From Actinomycetes bacterium (lineage in GTDB: Bacteria; Actinomycetota; Acidimicrobiia; Acidimicrobiales; RAAP-2), in assembly GCA_021849435.1 (NCBI GenBank), contig JAJZSX010000087.1, positions 1-8,619 on the forward strand: a stretch of 8,619 nucleotides of DNA, in the 5' to 3' direction. The translations under genes were made by a program, and so were the position numbers. Of this stretch, positions 1 through 7,925 are shown one piece after another. Below the pieces are notes generated by a model. That model searched no databases, was not told the origin of the DNA, and saw only the letters and a program-made list of their open reading frames with translations. Position 1 is the stretch's first letter. Each line of letters starts with the position of its first letter.

Positions 1-1149
1 CTCGCCGCTTCGGGTCTTGTACATCTTGCGGTCGGGCCCGAGGATGCTGCCAAAGGCCACGTGCTCGCAGCGTACGGCGTCGGGCAGCCACCCGGCGGAC
101 CGCGCGACCGCGAAGACCATGGCGAAGTGCTGGGCTTGGGGGGCGCCCACCACGTAGAGCATCTCGTTGGCGCCGAGCCGACCGACCCGGTCGCGCACGG
201 CGGCGAGGTCGGTCGCGGCGTAGCCGAATCCCTCGTCGCGCTTCTGGACGATGAGCGGTAGCCGCTCGCCGTCGCGGTTGGTGAAGCCAGGCGGGAAGAC
301 GCAGCGCGCGCCATCGCTCTCCTCGAGCAGCCCGAGCGCGTCGAGGTCGGCCACGACGCCCTCGAGGGCGTCGTTGTAGAACGACTCGCCCACCACGTCC
401 CGCGGCGTGAGCGTCACGTCGAGCTTGGCGTAGACCTGGCTGAAGTAGGCGACCGACTGATCGACGAGCAGGTGCCAGAGCCGGCGCGTCTCGGGGTCCC
501 CGCCCTGGAGCAGCACCACTCGGGCCCGGCTGCGGTCTCGGAAGGCCTCGTCGGCGTCAAAGGCCGTGCGCGCGCCCTGGTAGAAGGTGTTGAGATCACC
601 GATCGACAGTTCGGCGATCGCCCGGTCCTCGCCCAGGTCGAGCAGGTACTCGATCAGCATGCCAAAGGGCGTGCCCCAGTCGCCGACGTGGTTGCGCGCG
701 ATCACGTGGTTGCCGGCGAGGCGCTCGGTGCGCGCCAGCGCGTCGCCGATCACCGTTGAGCGGAGGTGGCCGATGTGCATCTCCTTGGCGACGTTCGGGG
801 CGGAGTAGTCGATGACGACGGTCTTGGGCGACGCGGCGCGGGCGAGGCCGAGGCGCTCGTCACCGACGAGCGCGCCCAGCTGCGCGGCGAGAAAAGCCGG
901 CTCGAGCGTGATGTTCAAGAACCCCGGGCCCGCGACCTCGACCACGGCCACCCCATCGAGGTCGTTCATGGCGACAATCTCGACCGCGACGTCGCGCGGC
1001 GGCCGGCCGAGGGTCTTGGCGAGCGCCATCACGCCGTTGGCCTGGAAGTCGGCGCGATCCGAGGCGCGAAGCACCGGGTCCGCGCCCGGCGCCAGGCGTT
1101 CGAAGGACCGCGCGAGGCGCTCGGCCAAGATCTCGTAGGTGGAGCCCAT
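1..1149 (-). CDS. argS: Arginyl-tRNA synthetase, N-terminal 383 residues (truncated by window edge)
   Basis: Class I aminoacyl-tRNA synthetase that charges tRNA-Arg with arginine using ATP in the cytoplasm. Read on the minus strand from the ATG at 1149, it begins [19 protein letters not shown]. The first ~85 residues look like the ArgS-specific N-terminal tRNA-recognition (Add-1) domain. A Rossmann catalytic core follows, with [17 protein letters not shown]; the HIGH signature is at about residues 125-128. Near the window edge, [13 protein letters not shown] (residues ~371-383) matches the KMSKS-loop equivalent of ArgS. The C-terminal DALR anticodon-binding domain lies outside the window, so the frame is cut by the edge, not broken. 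The start is supported by GGGAG (1163-1159) nine nt upstream and by N-terminal family similarity. It is divergent from acnA, with 69 bp between them. Identification is very secure; only the distal third is unseen. Confidence 0.96.
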   Translation of the reverse strand, partial: MGSTYEILAERLARSFERLAPGADPVLRASDRADFQANGVMALAKTLGRPPRDVAVEIVAMNDLDGVAVVEVAGPGFLNITLEPAFLAAQLGALVGDERLGLARAASPKTVVIDYSAPNVAKEMHIGHLRSTVIGDALARTERLAGNHVIARNHVGDWGTPFGMLIEYLLDLGEDRAIAELSIGDLNTFYQGARTAFDADEAFRDRSRARVVLLQGGDPETRRLWHLLVDQSVAYFSQVYAKLDVTLTPRDVVGESFYNDALEGVVADLDALGLLEESDGARCVFPPGFTNRDGERLPLIVQKRDEGFGYAATDLAAVRDRVGRLGANEMLYVVGAPQAQHFAMVFAVARSAGWLPDAVRCEHVAFGSILGPDRKMYKTRSGE

Positions 1150-1158
1150 CGGGTCAGT

Positions 1159-1163
1159 CTCCC
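1159..1163 (-). promoter_or_regulatory. Shine-Dalgarno of argS
   Basis: On the minus strand GGGAG lies 9 nt before the ATG at 1149. It supports that start and implies a leadered mRNA, unlike several other gene starts in this window. Confidence 0.6.
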
Positions 1164-1206
1164 ACGTCCGGGCCCGAGGCCAGAAACGCGACCCCGCTCG
1201 AGGGGG

Positions 1207-1212
1207 CAGAAT
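1207..1212 (+). promoter_or_regulatory. Candidate leaderless -10 element for acnA
   Basis: CAGAAT ends 6 nt before the ATG at 1219. That is the spacing of the TANNNT boxes before other starts in this window, so transcription may begin at the A of the start codon. The first T of the consensus is missing, so the box is weak. The alternative is a leadered start using GAGGGGG (1199-1205), which sits rather far from the ATG, or the GAGGG abutting it, which is too close. Confidence 0.35.
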
Positions 1213-1213
1213 A
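1208..1213 (-). promoter_or_regulatory. Candidate -10 element for argS
   Basis: Reading toward argS the sequence is TATTCT, a TANNNT-type -10 box. It would start transcription near 1201 and give a ~52-nt leader carrying the GGGAG site. It is the only AT-rich hexamer in the 69-bp divergent gap. No -35 is visible. It overlaps by five bases the candidate -10 for acnA on the other strand. Confidence 0.4.
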
Positions 1214-1218
1214 GAGGG

Positions 1219-3897
<2,679 letters not shown>

Positions 3898-3905
3898 CGA
3901 CACCG

Positions 3906-3941
3906 ACAACGCCGCCGCCTCTGTCTGGGCGGCGGCGTTGT
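3906..3941 (+). terminator. GC-rich hairpin after acnA, probable terminator
   Basis: A perfect 14-bp stem (ACAACGCCGCCGCC, 3906-3919, pairing with 3928-3941) encloses an 8-nt loop, starting 8 nt past the acnA stop. There is no U-run, as is usual for terminators in high-GC actinobacteria. Its last base is also the first base of the -10 box of the next gene. Confidence 0.7.
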
Positions 3942-3946
3942 AGTGT
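3941..3946 (+). promoter_or_regulatory. Leaderless-type -10 element for the 85-aa gene
   Basis: TAGTGT (TANNNT) is followed by a 7-nt spacer and the ATG at 3954. No Shine-Dalgarno lies between them. This spacing predicts transcription starting at or within a base of the start codon. Confidence 0.55.
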
Positions 3947-3953
3947 CCGACGT

Positions 3954-4211
3954 ATGGACGGTTCGCCGGACGAACAATTCGACAACGCGGCAGTTCAGGC
4001 ATTCGTCGCCCAGCCGGCCGAGCACGCCGACGAAGACCGCGACGACGTCGACGTCGTCGCCACTCGAGCGCCGAGCGAATCGTGGCGGACGCGCCTCAGG
4101 CGATTCTTCTTCGAGAAGAAGCCGGGCCAGTACTCCTCGATCGCCCCGCGCATGCCCGACGGACGGCGTACCAAGCCGTTCTACTTCAACGGCAACGGCC
4201 GTGGCCGCTAG
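3954..4211 (+). CDS. Small charged protein of unknown function (85 aa)
   Basis: Not recognised. The product is soluble-looking, with no signal peptide or membrane segment. Residues 1-38 are acidic (an Asp/Glu cluster around HADEDRDDVDVV). Residues ~44-59 are basic and aromatic (WRTRLRRFFFEKKPGQ). The tail is Gly/Asn/Arg-rich and ends FYFNGNGRGR. Third codon positions are strongly GC-rich, as in neighbouring genes, which supports real coding. The ATG at 3954 is supported by a TAGTGT box 7 nt upstream. The stop overlaps the next gene's presumed GTG start by 11 bases, so the two are probably translated together. The polar, bipolar-charge composition could suit binding to a partner protein or nucleic acid, but that is a guess from composition only. 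Confidence 0.65.
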   Translation: MDGSPDEQFDNAAVQAFVAQPAEHADEDRDDVDVVATRAPSESWRTRLRRFFFEKKPGQYSSIAPRMPDGRRTKPFYFNGNGRGR

Positions 4212-4482
4212 CCGAGGGCCCACGGCAGGTGCCACTGGCGGTCGAGGCGCGAGAAACCTCGAACGGGCGCGCACGCGGCTGTGGGACCGATCGTGGAAGA
4301 TCGCGGCGTTCGGTCTGCTCGTCGGTCCACTCGCTGCGCTCACCCAAGCGGGACCCGACGCCGCGGGCGTGACCAACGTGCATCGAGCCGCTGTCTCGAT
4401 GATCGCCATCACGCTGCTGGTCGGCCTCGGCGAGAGCCTCTCGATTGCCGTCTACGCCATTGATCGACGGCGGCGGCCGTAG
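4201..4482 (+). CDS. Small two-TM membrane protein of unknown function (93 aa)
   Basis: Not recognised. The N-terminal ~32 residues are Gly/Ala/Arg-rich and basic, and end in an amphipathic stretch (ARTRLWDRSWK). Two hydrophobic segments follow, at residues ~34-50 (IAAFGLLVGPLAALTQAG) and ~64-87 (AVSMIAITLLVGLGESLSIA onward). The C-terminus is very basic (DRRRRP). By the positive-inside rule both ends would be cytoplasmic. The GTG at 4201 is chosen because it overlaps the upstream gene's end by 11 bases and is the only start codon ahead of the first TM segment that keeps the basic leader. No clear Shine-Dalgarno precedes it, so the exact start is uncertain. Third-position GC bias supports coding. 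It probably forms a two-gene unit with the 85-aa gene. Confidence 0.6.
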   Translation: MAASRGPTAGATGGRGARNLERARTRLWDRSWKIAAFGLLVGPLAALTQAGPDAAGVTNVHRAAVSMIAITLLVGLGESLSIAVYAIDRRRRP

Positions 4483-4537
4483 CGGCGTTGCTTCGCCCTC
4501 CATTGGGCCGCACCACGCAGCTGTTCAGCCCCCAGTA

Positions 4538-4550
4538 CCGTCGAAGACGG
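4538..4550 (+). other. Small hairpin between the 93-aa gene and the aquaporin unit
   Basis: CCGTC-GAA-GACGG gives a 5-bp stem with a 3-nt loop in the 109-bp gap 4483-4591. It has no T-run and is too short to be convincing as a terminator. The rest of the gap holds an 8-bp palindrome GTGATCAC (4560-4567) and the TAGGGT box at 4579. Confidence 0.25.
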
Positions 4551-4578
4551 CTATCTGGCGTGATCACCCGCGGACACC

Positions 4579-4584
4579 TAGGGT
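4579..4584 (+). promoter_or_regulatory. Leaderless-type -10 element ahead of the aquaporin unit
   Basis: TAGGGT (TANNNT) is followed by exactly 7 nt and then the ATG at 4592. That is the same geometry as the boxes at 3941 and at 7904 (minus strand). The ATG served is not in frame with the aquaporin but opens a 21-codon upstream frame. Confidence 0.5.
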
Positions 4585-4591
4585 GGGAATT

Positions 4592-4657
4592 ATGACGTCG
4601 CGTTGGTTCGAGCGTGCAATCGGATGGTCGCGGTCTACGCCGGGCGCATTGCGATGA
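4592..4657 (+). CDS. Candidate 21-aa leader peptide (upstream ORF) coupled to the aquaporin
   Basis: This short open frame runs from the ATG at 4592, placed 7 nt after TAGGGT, to a TGA at 4655-4657. The stop overlaps the next ATG (4654) as ATGA, the classic arrangement for translational coupling. The peptide begins MTSRWFERAIGW and ends PGALR; it is basic, with two Trp and no run of one amino acid that would suggest classic attenuation. No Shine-Dalgarno is evident for either ATG, so the aquaporin could depend on ribosomes finishing this frame. The alternative is that the ATG is fortuitous and the aquaporin starts from its own leader. No homologue is recognised. Confidence 0.4.
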   Translation: MTSRWFERAIGWSRSTPGALR

Positions 4658-5499
4658 GTGGCCCACCCGACGAGCTGGGGCTCGAGCGCTCGAGCATCCT
4701 CGCGCGGGGCCCGCACTCGAGCGAACCCCACTGGGTGGTCAACCCCCACGAGCGACGCGACGAGTGGCGTCGGCTCTTCTCGGAGTTCTTTGGAACCTTT
4801 CTCTTGGTCATCGCCGCCGCGGGCGCACCCGTCGTCGACGCGGTCTCTCACGGTCAGGTCCCGATCGACGCCCAGGTCGTCGCGCCGGCACTCATGGTGA
4901 TGGGGATCATCTACTTCATGGGCATGGTGAGTGGCGCCCACCTCAACCCCGCCGTCACGCTCTCCTTCGCCGCGCGCGGCAACTTTCCCTGGAGTCGCGT
5001 CCCCGGCTACGTCGGCGCCCAGGTCGTCGGCGCCGTGGTCGCGTCGCTGCTCTTGCGCGGCCTCTTTGGCAATGTGGGCCACCTCGGCGCGACACTGCCG
5101 GGACCGGGGATCTCCTCAGGCAAGGTCGTCATCGTCGAAGCCCTGCTCACCCTCGGTCTCGTGAGCGTCATCCTCGGCACGGCCTCGGGGGCGCGCAACA
5201 TCGGCGCCAACGCCGCGCTCGCCGTCGGTGGCTACATCGCCCTCGCCGGACTCTGGGCCGCGCCGATCACCGGGACGTCGATGAACCCGGCCCGTTCCTT
5301 CGGACCCCAGCTCGTCGGCGGGGACTGGACGTCGTGGTGGGCTTACGTGGCCGGTCCCCTGATCGGCGGCGCACTCGCCGTCGGCGTCGCCTGGATCCTG
5401 CGCGGGCCGCCGTCGCTCGCTGGCAACGAAGCCGCCCAGGGCGAGCTCGACCCGATCTTCTCCCACCCACGTCGAAACGAGGGCCCCCATGGCGGCTGA
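4654..5499 (+). CDS. MIP/aquaporin-family channel protein
   Basis: Integral inner-membrane channel for passive flow of water or small neutral solutes. The 281-residue product has a ~45-residue hydrophilic N-terminus (MSGPPDELGLERSSILARG onward), then six hydrophobic segments starting at EFFGTFLLVIAAAG. Both pore half-helices are present: GAHLNPAVT (N98-P99-A100) and GTSMNPARSFGP (N211-P212-A213). R214 is the selectivity-filter arginine. By alignment to AqpZ and GlpF, the H5 position about 12 residues before N211 falls on Gly (G199), not the His of strict water channels, while Ser after R214 is aquaporin-like, not the GlpF Asp. Substrate is therefore open: water, glycerol or another small solute. 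The frame is open back to 4582, but the ATG at 4654 gives a sensible N-terminus. The end overlaps the next gene by 11 bases, so the two are probably co-translated. Confidence 0.9.
   Translation: MSGPPDELGLERSSILARGPHSSEPHWVVNPHERRDEWRRLFSEFFGTFLLVIAAAGAPVVDAVSHGQVPIDAQVVAPALMVMGIIYFMGMVSGAHLNPAVTLSFAARGNFPWSRVPGYVGAQVVGAVVASLLLRGLFGNVGHLGATLPGPGISSGKVVIVEALLTLGLVSVILGTASGARNIGANAALAVGGYIALAGLWAAPITGTSMNPARSFGPQLVGGDWTSWWAYVAGPLIGGALAVGVAWILRGPPSLAGNEAAQGELDPIFSHPRRNEGPHGG
5479..5483 (+). promoter_or_regulatory. Shine-Dalgarno of the ParB-like gene
   Basis: GAGGG lies 5 nt before the ATG at 5489, within the end of the aquaporin gene. It fixes the start of the downstream gene and shows that internal operon genes use SD-led initiation. 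Confidence 0.65.
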
Positions 5500-5875
5500 C
5501 CAACCCCTGCCCAACGAACGGTGGAAGGCCGAACCCGAGAAGCAGGACTTCCCGGCCGCGCGCTCGTACCTGTCACTGCTCGTGTCACGGAGCGACGCGC
5601 GTCGCTACGCCGCGCTGCTCGCCGCCGAGAAGAAGCTCTGGCACTACAAGGCCAAGGACCTGCTGCGCGCGAGCGGACTCGCGCTGCTGCCCGCCGACGA
5701 CCACGAACTCGAAAAGGACCTGGCCAAGGTTCGCGAGAACGTGAAGCTCTCGCCAGTGCTGCTGGTGCGCGGCCAACCCCTCTGGATCGCCGACGGCTAT
5801 CACCGGATCTGCGCGAGCTACCACATCGACGAAGACGCGCTCGTCGCGTGTCGCATCGTCGACCGGCTCCACTAG
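5489..5875 (+). CDS. Small protein with ParB/sulfiredoxin-like motif (128 aa)
   Basis: Soluble protein with no signal peptide or TM segment. Residues ~20-80 are helical and charged (AARSYLSLLV, AALLAAEKKLWHYKAKDLLR). Residues ~86-112 contain KLSPVLLVRGQPLWIADGYH and then RICASY. The combination of a beta strand, a short turn and DG-[YH]-HR followed by a helix is the signature region of ParB/sulfiredoxin-fold domains (DGHHR in ParB). In that fold this region binds nucleotide or phosphate. Here it sits at the C-terminus of a single small domain, without the ParB HTH, so chromosome partitioning is not implied. It resembles uncharacterised actinobacterial proteins I recall with the same tail, but I cannot name a function. 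The 11-base overlap with the aquaporin gene and the GAGGG site argue for coupled expression. Enzymatic activity is unproven. Confidence 0.8.
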   Translation: MAADQPLPNERWKAEPEKQDFPAARSYLSLLVSRSDARRYAALLAAEKKLWHYKAKDLLRASGLALLPADDHELEKDLAKVRENVKLSPVLLVRGQPLWIADGYHRICASYHIDEDALVACRIVDRLH

Positions 5876-5883
5876 CGCCCAGT

Positions 5884-5901
5884 CGTTCGCCCGAGCGAAC
5901 G
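5884..5901 (+). terminator. Candidate terminator hairpin after the ParB-like gene
   Basis: CGTTCGC-CCGA-GCGAACG forms a perfect 7-bp stem with a tetraloop, 8 nt after the stop. A second possible stem follows at 5910-5916/5931-5937 (CGCAGCG/CGCTGCG, 14-nt loop). Neither has a T-tract. Their place between two separately promoted genes supports termination. Confidence 0.45.
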
Positions 5902-5960
5902 GTTCGTCGCGCAGCGCCTCATCCCAATGCCGCTGCGGTGATCGCTCACTAGAAGGCCGG

Positions 5961-5966
5961 TAAAAT
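5961..5966 (+). promoter_or_regulatory. -10 element of the MFS gene
   Basis: TAAAAT is the best -10 match in the window. No recognisable -35 sits 17 bp upstream (GTGATC at 5938). Transcription should start about 6-7 nt downstream, near 5973. A small inverted repeat GGGTT...AACCC (5971-5975/5983-5987) lies at the expected start site and could be 5' structure or an operator. Confidence 0.6.
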
Positions 5967-6023
5967 CGTCGGGTTACCCACGAACCCCCGCCGCCCGAGT
6001 CGACTCCGACGGCCACCGCCACG

Positions 6024-7316
6024 GTGGCGTCGGCGCCTCGAAAGTTGGCGCACCGTGTGAGGCCGCACTGGTCGAACCGAGACATCGAGATCGTCATCTT
6101 CGCGCGAGTCTTCATGAGCGTCGGTCGGGCGCTCGCGGGGATCGTGACGCCGATCTATCTGGCCCTGGTGGGTTTTGGACCCGTGGAACTGTCGGTCTAC
6201 GTCATGGTCGTAGCCGGAACGTCGGCCCTGCTGTCCACGGGAATCGGCACGCTCTCTGACCGCGTCGGGCGTCGAACCTTCCTCGTCGTCGTCCCTTTGT
6301 TCACCGCGTTGGCCGGATCGATCTTCGCGACCACCGCGTCACACCCGATGCTCTTCGTCGCGGGCGCCCTCGGCAGTTTTGGCCGAGGGGCCGGCGCCGG
6401 CGCTGGGGCCATCGGCCCGTATCAGCCGGCCGAATCGGCGTACGTGACCGAACGGGTCGCGCCTCGCCATCGCAACGCCGTCTTCGGTCGTCTCACCTTC
6501 GCCTCCTCGGTCGGCGCCGCGATCGGCGGCCCGCTGGCCCTGCTCGTTCCCTCGATCCGCTCGCACGCCGGCACACCGATCACCCTCTTTCGCGTGGCCT
6601 TCTTCGCCATCGCCGTCGTTTCGGCTTTGGCAGGCATTGTCGCCCTGGCCCTTCACGAAGTGCGCCGCGCGCGCACCGAGCACCGACTTCGGCCGCGGTT
6701 CCCGCGGCGCTCGCGCTGGCTCCTCTATCGTCTCTGGGTCACCAACACCTTGAACGGCGCGGCCGTCGGCATGTTCGGACCGTTTCTCACCTACTGGTTC
6801 TATCGCCGCTACGGGGTCGATCCGGGCGAGGTGGGCGTTCTCTACACCGTCGTCAACGTCGCCACCATCGCCTCGAGTCTCTCGGCCGCGGCGTGGGCGC
6901 GGCGCTGGGGGCTGGTGCGAACCGTCAGCGTCGTGCGCGTCTTGCAGTCGCTCTTGCTCGTGCCGATGGTGCTGTCGGCCAACTTCGAGATAGCGGGGGC
7001 GTGGTTCCTCGTGCGCATGCTGATCCAGCGCATCGGTCTGCCCCTGCGCCAGTCCTACGTGGTCGGTCTCGCCGACCCGGACGAGCGCGCCTCGGTCGCC
7101 GCCCTGTCCAACCTTCCCAGTCAGGTCGCGACCGCGATCAGTCCACTGCTCACGGGATACCTGTTCGCCGAGGCCGACCTCCTCGTGCCCTTCGAGGTTG
7201 CGGCCACCCTGCAACTGGCCAACGCACTCACCTTCTGGGCCTTCTTCCGGCGACATCCGCCCGACGAGGAAGTGGCGCCGGTCGTGGTCGAGGGGTCCGG
7301 CGACGCGGTGCCCTAG
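6024..7316 (+). CDS. Major facilitator superfamily transporter (start uncertain)
   Basis: Secondary transporter of the inner membrane; substrate unknown. From the GTG at 6024 the product has 430 residues, the normal size for a 12-TM MFS protein. TM1 begins near residue 23 (IVIFARVFMSVGRALAGI). The MFS motif A is clear in the loop after TM2 (GTLSDRVGRRTF, with D79, R80, G82, R83 and R84). A Gly/Ala-rich segment near residues 113-137 and a basic central loop (HEVRRARTEHRLRPRFPRRS, ~210-230) separate the N and C halves. The C-terminal half repeats the fold with a degenerate motif (AAWARRWG). The cytoplasmic tail is acidic. No Shine-Dalgarno precedes 6024; TTG at 6045 and GTG at 6057 are alternatives. 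The frame is also open, with coding-like third positions, back to the expected transcription start at 5973, where the codon is GTT. MFS drug-efflux type is plausible by motif, not proven. Confidence 0.88.
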   Translation: MASAPRKLAHRVRPHWSNRDIEIVIFARVFMSVGRALAGIVTPIYLALVGFGPVELSVYVMVVAGTSALLSTGIGTLSDRVGRRTFLVVVPLFTALAGSIFATTASHPMLFVAGALGSFGRGAGAGAGAIGPYQPAESAYVTERVAPRHRNAVFGRLTFASSVGAAIGGPLALLVPSIRSHAGTPITLFRVAFFAIAVVSALAGIVALALHEVRRARTEHRLRPRFPRRSRWLLYRLWVTNTLNGAAVGMFGPFLTYWFYRRYGVDPGEVGVLYTVVNVATIASSLSAAAWARRWGLVRTVSVVRVLQSLLLVPMVLSANFEIAGAWFLVRMLIQRIGLPLRQSYVVGLADPDERASVAALSNLPSQVATAISPLLTGYLFAEADLLVPFEVAATLQLANALTFWAFFRRHPPDEEVAPVVVEGSGDAVP

Positions 7317-7320
7317 CGAA

Positions 7321-7382
7321 CTCGGGCCCGAGGGCGATGGCGCTGGCTGATCGGCGACTGGCGGCGTGGCGACCAGCGTCGC
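7321..7382. terminator. Inverted repeats between convergent genes, possible bidirectional terminator
   Basis: The 77-bp gap between the MFS stop and the PsiE-family stop holds a perfect 12-bp palindrome CTCGGGCCCGAG (7321-7332). It also holds an imperfect stem (GCGACTGG, 7354-7361, with CCA-GC-GTCGC, 7373-7382, one 2-nt bulge). No T-tract is present. Position between two gene ends is the main support. Confidence 0.35.
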
Positions 7383-7393
7383 GCCGCTACCGG

Positions 7394-7891
7394 TTAACTC
7401 TGGGGCGCCCCGTCGTCCCCGGCGTCGGTGGCCCCACCCAGGCTGGTACGCAGCAGGTTGAGCCCGACGAGCAACATGACGACGACCCCGACGCCCACGC
7501 CGACCGAGATCAGCGTGTTGGAGAAGTCACGCTCGGTGAGACGACCGCCGATCGTGAGGTGCGCCGAGGCGCTGAGGATGTCCCGCACGCCCGCGAGCAC
7601 GCCGATCTCGAGGAAGGGACGGACCGGGAAGGACGCCGATCGCAGTCGCCCGAAGACCGTGTGGGCGATGTCGAGCAGGATGACCACGACGAGGATGCCG
7701 TCGATGGCGTTGATCACGACGCCAGCGAAGGAGCCCTGGTGTTTCAGGAACTCCACCACGGTTCGCACGAGCACGACGCTCGCCACCAGCAGCAGGCTCG
7801 CCACGATCGCGTACTCGATGGCGACAATGGCCCAGCGCAGGCACCGTTCCGGCAGCGTCTCGCTCGTAGTGGCGTCAGAGAGCGTGCGCAT
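7394..7891 (-). CDS. PsiE-family (phosphate-starvation-inducible E-like) membrane protein
   Basis: 165-residue integral membrane protein with four hydrophobic segments, at about residues 20-42, 57-80, 93-110 and 125-148. The pattern matches the PsiE-like family. TM1 contains IEYAIVASLLLVASVVLVRT. TM2 carries NAIDGILVVVILLDIAHTVF with its buried acidic and His residues. Then come FLEIGVLAGVRDILSASAHL and a final Gly/Val-rich helix. PsiE in E. coli is induced by phosphate starvation, but its molecular function is unknown, and no Pho box is visible here. The ATG at 7891 is preferred over the adjacent GTG at 7894 because TAGGGT lies exactly 7 nt upstream. It follows the isochorismatase-family gene by 34 bp on the same strand with its own apparent promoter. 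It converges on the MFS gene. Confidence 0.78.
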   Translation of the reverse strand: MRTLSDATTSETLPERCLRWAIVAIEYAIVASLLLVASVVLVRTVVEFLKHQGSFAGVVINAIDGILVVVILLDIAHTVFGRLRSASFPVRPFLEIGVLAGVRDILSASAHLTIGGRLTERDFSNTLISVGVGVGVVVMLLVGLNLLRTSLGGATDAGDDGAPQS

Positions 7892-7898
7892 CACAGCG

Positions 7899-7904
7899 AC
7901 CCTA
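7899..7904 (-). promoter_or_regulatory. Leaderless-type -10 element of the PsiE-family gene
   Basis: On the minus strand TAGGGT is followed by 7 nt and the ATG at 7891, identical in sequence and spacing to the box at 4579. It lies inside the 34-bp gap between the two minus-strand genes. Confidence 0.55.
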
Positions 7905-7925
7905 GCGGCCCCACCCGCGCCTTCG

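Noticed and set aside
766..1218. N-terminal extension of aconitase by 151 residues (frame open back to 766)
   Set aside because: This stretch is the antisense of argS, including the HIGH region end. ATG 1219 gives the canonical AcnA N-terminus and length.
4614..5744. 376-aa plus-strand frame
   Set aside because: Arg-rich shadow overlapping the aquaporin and ParB-like genes, with no domain signature.
4560..5949. GTGA/TCAC inverted repeats at 4560-4567 and 5938-5949 as CRP/GlxR-type operators
   Set aside because: Half-site spacing is 0 and 4 bases, not the 6 expected for Crp/GlxR sites, and flanks lack the T/A extension. Probably chance or short palindromes.
5876..5960. Possible tRNA or structured RNA in the gap before the MFS gene
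   Set aside because: Two short hairpins are present, but there is no cloverleaf, T-loop consensus in context or CCA end. Terminator structure is the simpler reading.
5116..7256. Minus-strand frames at 5116-5514, 5585-6115 and 6339-7256
   Set aside because: Antisense shadows of the aquaporin, ParB-like and MFS genes; low-complexity Arg/Gly/Glu composition and no motif.
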